A stretch of DNA of 64,000 bases, taken from positions 51,388 through 115,387 of the forward strand of contig NZ_JAJQXX010000009.1 in NCBI RefSeq assembly GCF_028767025.1, in the 5' to 3' direction. Shown piece after piece: positions 57,732 through 64,000 of the stretch. The notes under the pieces are model-generated. The model searched no databases, had not been told where the DNA came from, and saw nothing but the letters and a program-made list of their open reading frames with translations. The stretch's first letter is position 1. Every line of letters starts with the position of its first letter. This DNA is from Blautia sp. XA-2221. GTDB lineage: Bacteria > Bacillota > Clostridia > Lachnospirales > Lachnospiraceae. Both the position numbers and the translations under genes were made by a program.

Positions 57732-60587
57732 ATGAGAGCAAAAAGAATTGCAGCAATCATCATGTCTGTTTTTATGGTGTTGTCCCTTCTTCCATCAGCT
57801 GTTTTTGCGGCAGCGGTTTCCACTTTGGAAGGGCAGGTTAAAATCAGCGGAAATGCAACTCCGGGAACGACTCTCAGTGTTGATCTGAAAGGAGTAAAAC
57901 CGGAAGGAATATCAGCGGACAGCGTCAGTTATGTGTGGTCCAGAAAGGCTGCATCTGATACAGAAAACAGGAACCTTACAGAACTCAGCAGGGAAAAAAC
58001 ATATTCTGTGACACAGGATGATGTGGGATCGAAGATCCTGCTGACAATTACCGGACTGGAAGAGAAAGGTTATACCGGAAGCCTGAAAGCAGAAACCGCA
58101 GAGATAAAAGCAGTTTCTCAGGAACCTGAACAGACAGAAGAGAACGGCAGTCAGGAAGAAGCTGAAGCTCTGCCGGAGGAACCGTCTCAGGAAAGTACCG
58201 GACAGCCGGTTCAGGAAGAAAACAAGGATGAGATTGCGGAAGAATCCGGAAAAGAATCCGGAAGTGAATCTGTAGACAGTATCCCGCCGGCACAGGAAGA
58301 CACAGCTGTGCAGGAAGAACAACAGGACAGTGAACCGGAGGATGCTTTAAATGAAGGCGAAATTCTCACACCGGTCGATCCGTCGGATGAGGAGAACGGC
58401 GAGGCCGGAAGTGAGTCTGTGGACGGAATTCCACCTGCACAGGAAGATGAAGAAATAGTTCCGGAAGAGGGCGGACAGGAAATTCCTTCTGATACAGAAG
58501 AGCAGATTTTCAGCGCAGAAGTGATCACAGAGGATGGAGCAGGAGTCCTGGATTTTGGCATTCTTCCGGTGGGAGAAACAGCAGACGGAACAACGAAGAG
58601 TGTAACAGTAAGGAACACGGGAACAGAGCCACTGCATTTTCTGGAAAACACTCCGGAGCATTTTGCGGTACAGGACATTCATGAACCCCTTGAACCCGGA
58701 GCAGAGGCAGTGCTTTGGGTATCGCCAAGGCAGGGAACCGTAGCGGGAACCTATGAAGATACCATTGCATATCAGACAGAGGAAGGCACAGAGGTTTCCT
58801 TTACAGCAAGAATGGTTCTGACTGATTCAGAGAAACCTGAAATTCCTGAAGGATCTGCACTGACTGCTGATCTGGAGTCTTTGGGATTCACCACACAGGA
58901 TGCTCAGAAGGTGGTGATCACCAATCATTCCTCCGAAGATATCACAGTTGAGGTGTTAACAGAGGCAGGAAAGGTGATTGCCGATCCAGGTACAGCAGTT
59001 GTACCGGCAGGAGGAAATTCCGAGTTCACTGTGATTCCGGCTGAGGATCTGGAAACAGATAAAGATTATCAGGATGTTTTATCTTTTACAGATATTAACA
59101 ACAGCAATAATACAGTGTCGATACCGGTGAAACTGAATATTCCTGCAGAGAAGCCGCAGGGCGGCAGTGATGTTGTTGCAGACACCGATGTGGTAGATTT
59201 TGGTGGAGTGATCGAAGGATATACGGAAGCTCCGGCAGAAAAATCTGTGACACTGACTAACCAGGGTACGGAAGAAGCTAGTCTTTCACAGCCGGCAAGT
59301 GAGAATGGGGATTTTAAATTCTTTGATGTTGTTCTTGTGGATCAGAAGATTGCGGCAGGAGGAAATACTGCGGTGATCATACGGCCAAGAACCGGACTGG
59401 CGGCAGGAACCTATAAAGAGAGTTTTGCAGTCATGGACGAAATCTCAGGAAAGAAGGTTCAGATAACAGCGAACCTGACAGTTGAGGCTGTAAATCACAG
59501 TCTGAGCGCAGCGCCTTCCGAACTGGATTTTGCATCAGCAAAAAAAGGATACGGACAGATAAAGGCTCAGCAGGTTACTGTTACAAATAATGGAAATGCT
59601 TCTGAGACACTGGCGCAGCCTGTGGGAAAAAACTTTGAAGTAAGTAAAGCAGATGTTTCGGCCCTGACTCTGAAGCCGGGAGATTCTGTAAGTTTTACTG
59701 TAAGACCAAAGAACGGACTTGATGTAAATACTTATCAGGAAAACATAGAGATTGCTTCTGAAAATACAAAAGCAGGCTTTAAGGCAGCTTTTCGTGTGAT
59801 TAAAGGAAATGCTTCTCTGATCAAGATCCAGGCTCCGGCCGATATCACAGGACTGAAAAACGGAACAAAGAAGGACGCAAAATCTCTGAAGCTTCCGTCA
59901 GTGATTGTAATTGAAACAAGTTCAGGAAATATGAATGCGGAAGTGTCCTGGGATGTTAAGAACTGCAGTTATGATCCGACCAGAACAGAAGCGCAGAACT
60001 TCCGTGTTCAGGGAACTGTGAAACTTCCAAAAGGCGTTGATAATGATAAAAATCTGAAACTTGTAACAAGTGTAAAGGTCAGCGTGAAAGCGTATACTCC
60101 AAAAACTGTATCTGCAGATCAGAATAAGATCACAGGAATCGAATATAAGGGAGTATATACTACACAATCCAGAATTTCTTTTACTGCAGTAGGCGCGGGA
60201 ATGGATAATGCATCACCGGGAAAAGGAGATACCAGATATCTTCCTTTAAGCTGGACTGTGATCAATACAAACAACTGGGACGCAGCTCCGTATACTGCTA
60301 CTTTTGGATTGGCTGAGAGTGGCGATTACACACTGAAGGTTAAGTTCCAGCTTCAGACTTATGACGGAAAAACCTGGAAGGGAACGGAATCCTATGATAC
60401 AAAGTCAGTACTATTTACGATTTCCAAGGCAAAGGTTACTGCGCCGGGACAGAACCTTACCCCTGCAGCAAACCGCAAAAATTCAGTAAAAACAGGAGAT
60501 GATTCACCAATTGCTGTTTTTGTGGTAATTCTCGTAGTAGCTGCAGCAGCCATTGCAGGCGTGATTATTTACCGTAAAAAGAAATAA
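57732..60587 (+). CDS. Large cell-wall surface protein with ASH-like repeats and sortase-type anchor
   Basis: A 951-residue exported protein. Signal peptide at about 1-26 (IAAIIMSVFMVLSLLPSAVFAAA). Residues 35-110 form an Ig-like domain, followed by an acidic Glu/Pro region (about 125-255) in which SESVDxIPPAQED occurs twice. Then several ASH/choice-of-anchor-type beta domains: VLDFGILPVGET, VVDFGGVIEGYTE and ELDFASAKKGYGQ each open a repeat of about 90-100 residues. The C-terminus is a sorting signal: SVKTGDDSPIAV, a membrane helix (about 925-947) and RKKK. KTGD replaces LPXTG. GGAGG precedes the ATG. Role probably adhesion or wall attachment. Confidence 0.82.
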   Translation: MRAKRIAAIIMSVFMVLSLLPSAVFAAAVSTLEGQVKISGNATPGTTLSVDLKGVKPEGISADSVSYVWSRKAASDTENRNLTELSREKTYSVTQDDVGSKILLTITGLEEKGYTGSLKAETAEIKAVSQEPEQTEENGSQEEAEALPEEPSQESTGQPVQEENKDEIAEESGKESGSESVDSIPPAQEDTAVQEEQQDSEPEDALNEGEILTPVDPSDEENGEAGSESVDGIPPAQEDEEIVPEEGGQEIPSDTEEQIFSAEVITEDGAGVLDFGILPVGETADGTTKSVTVRNTGTEPLHFLENTPEHFAVQDIHEPLEPGAEAVLWVSPRQGTVAGTYEDTIAYQTEEGTEVSFTARMVLTDSEKPEIPEGSALTADLESLGFTTQDAQKVVITNHSSEDITVEVLTEAGKVIADPGTAVVPAGGNSEFTVIPAEDLETDKDYQDVLSFTDINNSNNTVSIPVKLNIPAEKPQGGSDVVADTDVVDFGGVIEGYTEAPAEKSVTLTNQGTEEASLSQPASENGDFKFFDVVLVDQKIAAGGNTAVIIRPRTGLAAGTYKESFAVMDEISGKKVQITANLTVEAVNHSLSAAPSELDFASAKKGYGQIKAQQVTVTNNGNASETLAQPVGKNFEVSKADVSALTLKPGDSVSFTVRPKNGLDVNTYQENIEIASENTKAGFKAAFRVIKGNASLIKIQAPADITGLKNGTKKDAKSLKLPSVIVIETSSGNMNAEVSWDVKNCSYDPTRTEAQNFRVQGTVKLPKGVDNDKNLKLVTSVKVSVKAYTPKTVSADQNKITGIEYKGVYTTQSRISFTAVGAGMDNASPGKGDTRYLPLSWTVINTNNWDAAPYTATFGLAESGDYTLKVKFQLQTYDGKTWKGTESYDTKSVLFTISKAKVTAPGQNLTPAANRKNSVKTGDDSPIAVFVVILVVAAAAIAGVIIYRKKK

Positions 60588-60607
60588 AAAGTTACAAAAT
60601 AAAATTA

Positions 60608-60634
60608 CTAGCACTCATTCGAAATGAGTGCTAG
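60608..60634. promoter_or_regulatory. CIRCE operator (HrcA site)
   Basis: CTAGCACTC (60608-60616), nine bases, then GAGTGCTAG (60626-60634) form the inverted repeat of the CIRCE element (TTAGCACTC-N9-GAGTGCTAA). It is 21 bases after the surface-protein stop and eight before the -35 box of htpG; a T-run follows it, so it can also serve as a terminator. Confidence 0.9.
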
Positions 60635-60641
60635 TTTTTTC

Positions 60642-60670
60642 TTGACTTTTATGAGAAAGGGTATTACTAT
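60642..60670 (+). promoter_or_regulatory. Promoter of htpG
   Basis: TTGACT (60642-60647) and TACTAT (60665-60670) with a 17-base spacer. CIRCE lies just upstream rather than between promoter and gene. Confidence 0.7.
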
Positions 60671-60707
60671 ATATCACAGAAATGAAAAACAAAGGAGTGT
60701 GGAATAC

Positions 60708-62759
60708 ATGGCTGTAAAGCATGGTAACTTATCAATTAACAGTGACAACATTTTTCCTATTATAAAAAAGTGGCTTTATTCAGATCATGATATTTTTGTG
60801 CGCGAGCTTGTATCAAACGGATGCGATGCGATTACCAAGCTGAAAAAGCTGGAGGTAATGGGAGAATATAGTTTCCCGGAAAACTATAAACCCGCAATTC
60901 AGGTAACCGTTGATTCTGAAAAAAAGACCCTGAAATTTACTGATAACGGTATTGGTATGACCGCAGATGAGGTGGAGGAATACATTACTCAGATTGCCTT
61001 TTCCGGCGCTACAGAATTTCTGGAAAAATATAAAGACAAAACAACAGACGATCAGATGATCGGACATTTTGGTCTGGGATTTTACTCTGCTTTTATGGTG
61101 GCAGATGAAGTGCATATTGATACTCTGTCTTATAAAGAAGGATCTGTTCCGGTTCACTGGACCTGCGATGGTGGAACAGAATATGATATTCAGGATGGAA
61201 ATAAAGATACAGTAGGTACAGAGATCACTCTGTTTCTGAATGAAGAGAGCCTGGAATTCTGTAATGAATACCGTATGCGTGAGGTTCTTGAAAAATACTG
61301 TTCTTTTATGCCTGTAAATATTTATCTGGCAAAAGAAAATGCAGAGCAGGAATATGAGACAATTGACGAAGCTGATTTAAGAGATGATGATGTTGTTGTT
61401 GAGCATATTCACGAAGAGGCAAAAACAGAGGAAAAAGAAAATGATAAAGGAGAAAAGGAAACAGTAGAAATTTCTCCGGCAAGAGACCGCGTAAAGATCA
61501 ACAAACGTCCGGTTTCTTTAAGCGATCCTCAGCCGCTCTGGATGAAACATCCGAATGAATGTACAGACGAAGAATATAAAGAGTTTTACCGTAAGGTATT
61601 TATGGATTATAAAGAGCCGTTGTTCTGGATTCACCTGAACATGGATTATCCTTTTAATCTGAAAGGAATTCTGTATTTCCCGAAGATCAATACAGAGTAT
61701 GATTCCATTGAGGGAACTATTAAACTTTATAACAACCAGGTATTTATTGCAGATAATATTAAAGAAGTGATCCCTGAATTCCTTCTTCTTCTGAAAGGTG
61801 TGATCGACTGCCCGGATCTTCCGCTGAACGTATCAAGAAGTGCACTTCAGAATGATGGATTTGTTCAGAAGATTTCTGAATATATTGCGAAAAAAGTAGC
61901 TGACAAGCTGACTGGAATGTGTAAGACAGACCGTGAATCTTACGAAAAATACTGGGATGATATCAGTCCGTTCATTAAATTTGGATGCATTAAAGACTCA
62001 AAATTTGCAGACAAACTTCATGACTATATTCTGTTTAAAGACCTGGACAACAAATATCTTACATTGAAAGACTGTATAGAGGCAAACAGGAAAGAAGAGG
62101 CAGAGCATACTGAGGAAGAGGCTCGGGAGAATACAGAAGAAAATAAGGATGAGAAAGAACTGGAAAAGACAACTGTCTTTTATGTGACAGATCCGGTACA
62201 GCAGAGCCAGTATATCAATATGTTTAAAGAAGCTGGAAAGAATGCAGTTATTCTTTCTCATAATATTGATACTGCCTTTATTTCTCACCTTGAACAGAGA
62301 GACCAGGAACTTCAGTTTAAGAGAATTGACGCAGATCTGACAGAAGAGCTGAAAGGAGAAGGGGCTGCAGATGAAGATACAGCCAAGACTCTGACAGAGC
62401 TTTTCCGTAAAAATCTGAATAAAGAAAAACTGGAAGTAAAAGTAGAAAGTCTGAAAAATGAAGCAGTATCTGCAATGATGATGCTCTCTGAAGAAAGCCG
62501 TCGTATGCAGGATATGATGAAAATGTATAATATGTACGGAATGGATCCGGGAATGTTTGGTGGTCAGGAAACACTTGTTTTAAATATTAACCATCCTCTG
62601 GTGAAGTTCCTTGCAGAAAATCAGGAGTCTGAACATGCGGCCGTTATCTGTGAACAGCTTTATGATCTGGCAATGATCAGCCATAAACAGCTTTCACCTG
62701 ATGAAATGACAAAATTTGTTCAGAGAAGCAATGATATTTTAATGTTGCTGACAAAATAA
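60708..62759 (+). CDS. htpG: Hsp90-family chaperone HtpG
   Basis: A 683-residue Hsp90. ATG 60708 (MAVKHGNLSINSDNIFPIIKKW) follows AAAGGAG; upstream codons contain the promoter. The GHKL ATPase domain has LVSNGCDAI, DNGIGMTADEVEEY and GHFGLGFYSAFMVADEV; the middle domain has PLFWIHLNMDYPFNLKGILYFP and NVSRSALQND. Two acidic Lys/Glu inserts are seen (about 240-260 and 460-485), making it longer than the roughly 625-residue norm. It folds clients under stress. Controlled by HrcA through CIRCE. Own terminator follows. Confidence 0.96.
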   Translation: MAVKHGNLSINSDNIFPIIKKWLYSDHDIFVRELVSNGCDAITKLKKLEVMGEYSFPENYKPAIQVTVDSEKKTLKFTDNGIGMTADEVEEYITQIAFSGATEFLEKYKDKTTDDQMIGHFGLGFYSAFMVADEVHIDTLSYKEGSVPVHWTCDGGTEYDIQDGNKDTVGTEITLFLNEESLEFCNEYRMREVLEKYCSFMPVNIYLAKENAEQEYETIDEADLRDDDVVVEHIHEEAKTEEKENDKGEKETVEISPARDRVKINKRPVSLSDPQPLWMKHPNECTDEEYKEFYRKVFMDYKEPLFWIHLNMDYPFNLKGILYFPKINTEYDSIEGTIKLYNNQVFIADNIKEVIPEFLLLLKGVIDCPDLPLNVSRSALQNDGFVQKISEYIAKKVADKLTGMCKTDRESYEKYWDDISPFIKFGCIKDSKFADKLHDYILFKDLDNKYLTLKDCIEANRKEEAEHTEEEARENTEENKDEKELEKTTVFYVTDPVQQSQYINMFKEAGKNAVILSHNIDTAFISHLEQRDQELQFKRIDADLTEELKGEGAADEDTAKTLTELFRKNLNKEKLEVKVESLKNEAVSAMMMLSEESRRMQDMMKMYNMYGMDPGMFGGQETLVLNINHPLVKFLAENQESEHAAVICEQLYDLAMISHKQLSPDEMTKFVQRSNDILMLLTK

Positions 62760-62778
62760 ATCGAAATGAATGTGAGCG

Positions 62779-62813
62779 AAATCCCGGTACCTGAAAAGGC
62801 AACCGGGATTTTT
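62779..62813 (+). terminator. Terminator of htpG
   Basis: AAATCCCGGT (62779-62788) pairs perfectly with ACCGGGATTT (62802-62811), and T's follow. Confidence 0.9.
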
Positions 62814-62952
62814 GAGTTTTCTAAAAGACAAAAGACTATTCTTTTATGAAAAAATAGAGCAATAATCACGAAGAAATAAGCACAAAATGTTCTAATAGAG
62901 CGAAAAATATAAAATTATATATTATTTTGATACAAAAGACAAAAAATTAATA

Positions 62953-62981
62953 TTGACAAATTGCTCTGTGATTCTTATGCT
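62953..62981 (+). promoter_or_regulatory. Promoter of the Spo0A-C-like gene
   Basis: TTGACA (62953-62958) and TATGCT (62976-62981) with 17-base spacing. The leader would be about 165 bases. Confidence 0.65.
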
Positions 62982-63006
62982 AGACAAGTATGTCCAAACA
63001 AGGTTT

Positions 63007-63013
63007 TGTCGAA
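63007..63013 (+). promoter_or_regulatory. 0A box (Spo0A-binding site)
   Basis: TGTCGAA, the exact Spo0A recognition core, lies about 20 bases after the predicted transcription start at 62988. Binding here would repress. A seven-base match can arise by chance, but position in front of a Spo0A-type gene supports it. Confidence 0.5.
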
Positions 63014-63151
63014 GAATCTCGAAAAAATATGAGAATTTCTTTTTCTTTCGAAGTCCCACGAGTTATTTATGAAAAGGGAAAAAGTAGAAAAAATGTCGTA
63101 TAGTATATAGAAGAAAAAGAAAATTTGAAATAAATTTCAGAGGAGAACGAA

Positions 63152-63478
63152 ATGAGGAAAGTATACCATTTAATCAGGCAGATGGGAGTAACATCAAAAT
63201 ACAAAGGATATTATTTTGTGGCAGATGCTGTGAAGCTGTCCATGGAGACAGCCGGATATCCCTTGAGAATTACCAAGGATGTATATCCGCCGCTAGCAAG
63301 AAAATATAAGTCTACTCCAAACAATATTGAACATGATATCCGTACGGTGGTTAATGTCTGTTGGTCTGCGAACAAAGATCAAATGGATAGGATTGCCGGA
63401 TATCCTCTGAGCTACAAGCCTACAAACAGTGAATTTGTAGATATGCTGGCATTTTATCTCAGTGCAGATGAGAGATAG
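63152..63478 (+). CDS. Stand-alone Spo0A C-terminal DNA-binding domain protein
   Basis: A 108-residue protein that matches the Spo0A effector domain end to end: YHLIRQMGVTSKYKGYYFVADAVKLSM, ITKDVYPPLARKYKSTPNNIEHDIRTVVNVCW (the recognition-helix part) and GYPLSYKPTNSEFVDMLAFYL. The receiver domain with the phospho-Asp is absent, and the gene starts cleanly at ATG 63152 after CAGAGGAG, so it is not a truncated spo0A. It could bind 0A boxes without phosphorylation, or compete with Spo0A. It has its own promoter and a 0A box. Confidence 0.88.
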   Translation: MRKVYHLIRQMGVTSKYKGYYFVADAVKLSMETAGYPLRITKDVYPPLARKYKSTPNNIEHDIRTVVNVCWSANKDQMDRIAGYPLSYKPTNSEFVDMLAFYLSADER

Positions 63479-63495
63479 TGGATAAAAAATGTGTA

Positions 63496-63996
63496 TTACA
63501 GGACCTCGCAGTCAATGCCAAGACAGCGGAAAAAGTTCTGAACAGCAGCGTCCCAAAGCTGTTCGGCGCGTTTGTCCATGGAAAAGTATGTTTGGGCAAT
63601 CCCTGTAGTACACAAAAGCATATTGTTTTTATACTGTATAATGAAAGAAAAACTGCTGACAGCGGAAAAAAGATCAGATTCCTTTTCTTCAAAAATAGAG
63701 AAAAACTGTTCCGGTGAAAGCTGAAATACAATTTTAAATTGCAGCGGGGTCCGTTTCCCGCGTATGATTGAAAAGCAAAAAGGTTTTATTTCTTTCCATG
63801 CAGAATAAACAGTCCCCTTTTGGGTCAGGATATTCTGTGTATCGGTATCAAAAAACTCTTTATTTATCTTCCCGTCTATGGAAAAAGTATTGAAGGTTGT
63901 GACAGAAACTTCTGCCATGGGAAAATGATCAAAGGTTTCCCCGATCAGAAGTCGGTTCATAAATCCTTTGACATCGTTGATTTTCAGTGCAAGCAT
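63496..63996 (-). CDS. DUF5721-like protein, 166 aa
   Basis: A 166-residue soluble protein on the minus strand, convergent with the Spo0A-C-like gene, whose stop is 17 bases away. It starts MLALKINDVKGFMNRLLIGETFDHFP and has LYS/ITE-free beta-rich middle (TFSIDGKINKEFFD; TPLQFKIVFQLSPEQF) typical of the DUF5721 family of Clostridia. Function unknown. Its upstream region lies outside the window. Confidence 0.7.
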   Translation of the reverse strand: MLALKINDVKGFMNRLLIGETFDHFPMAEVSVTTFNTFSIDGKINKEFFDTDTQNILTQKGTVYSAWKEIKPFCFSIIRGKRTPLQFKIVFQLSPEQFFSIFEEKESDLFSAVSSFSFIIQYKNNMLLCTTGIAQTYFSMDKRAEQLWDAAVQNFFRCLGIDCEVL

Positions 63997-64000
63997 ATTC

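Noticed and set aside
60624..60707. Upstream in-frame extension of htpG
   Set aside because: It would cross the T-run and promoter after CIRCE; the family start at 60708 has a proper ribosome site.

Overview
The window reads as chromosomal DNA of a spore-lineage anaerobic Firmicute, most likely a member of the Lachnospiraceae (class Clostridia). Supporting signs are a SigH-type sporulation sigma factor, a stand-alone Spo0A effector domain, a minimal SufB/SufC-like iron-sulfur pair, a Tad pilus cluster tied to FHA and Ser/Thr-kinase signalling, purine-rich GGAGG ribosome sites and moderate GC content. No species is claimed.

Bases 1-6600 are an accessory island. It carries a GNAT toxin with a small antitoxin, then a 993-residue TOTE-type primase-helicase whose gene overlaps a large serine recombinase gene by 8 bases. 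The flanks hold short decayed coding fragments, so the island looks like a mobile conflict cassette lodged in an older integrative element. This is the most unusual system in the window.

From 6655 to about 31,800 lies mostly housekeeping and small accessory functions: an aldose-epimerase-like protein, a CBS/DUF21 membrane protein, larB-larC for the nickel pincer cofactor (larC has a histidine-rich tandem-repeat insert), a patatin lipase, a Na+/amino-acid symporter, an MBOAT/SGNH acyl-transfer pair, TrmO, a DUF2325 protein under an iron-box-like palindrome, aspartokinase, a DNA-repair radical SAM gene and its partner behind two SOS-box-like palindromes, an HPr-like protein without the active-site histidine, a nuclease-helicase fusion, a secreted serine hydrolase, RidA, glycerol-1-phosphate dehydrogenase, and the run ispF-cysS-mrnC-rlmB-sigH.

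Bases 32,788-50,763 form one long same-strand block. A Tad (Flp pilus) machine (CpaF ATPase, TadB, TadC, Flp pilin, TadE-like and TadG-like proteins, prepilin peptidase) is followed by WG-repeat, FHA, TPR and Ser/Thr-kinase proteins, a 44-residue membrane peptide and an M15 peptidase. Two paralogous zinc-ribbon/transmembrane/discoidin-like proteins bracket the block, suggesting an envelope appendage with its own phospho-signalling.

The remainder holds glnS and a tRNA-Thr (both minus strand), a maf-HAD-HAD set, a minimal SmsC/SmsB-like pair, a large sortase-anchored-type surface protein with repeated ASH-like domains, htpG behind a CIRCE element, a Spo0A effector-domain-only regulator with a 0A box, and a DUF5721 gene. 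Several leaders contain hairpins that suggest transcript-level control (upstream of larB, of the DUF21/CBS gene, of the serine hydrolase and of the surface protein).
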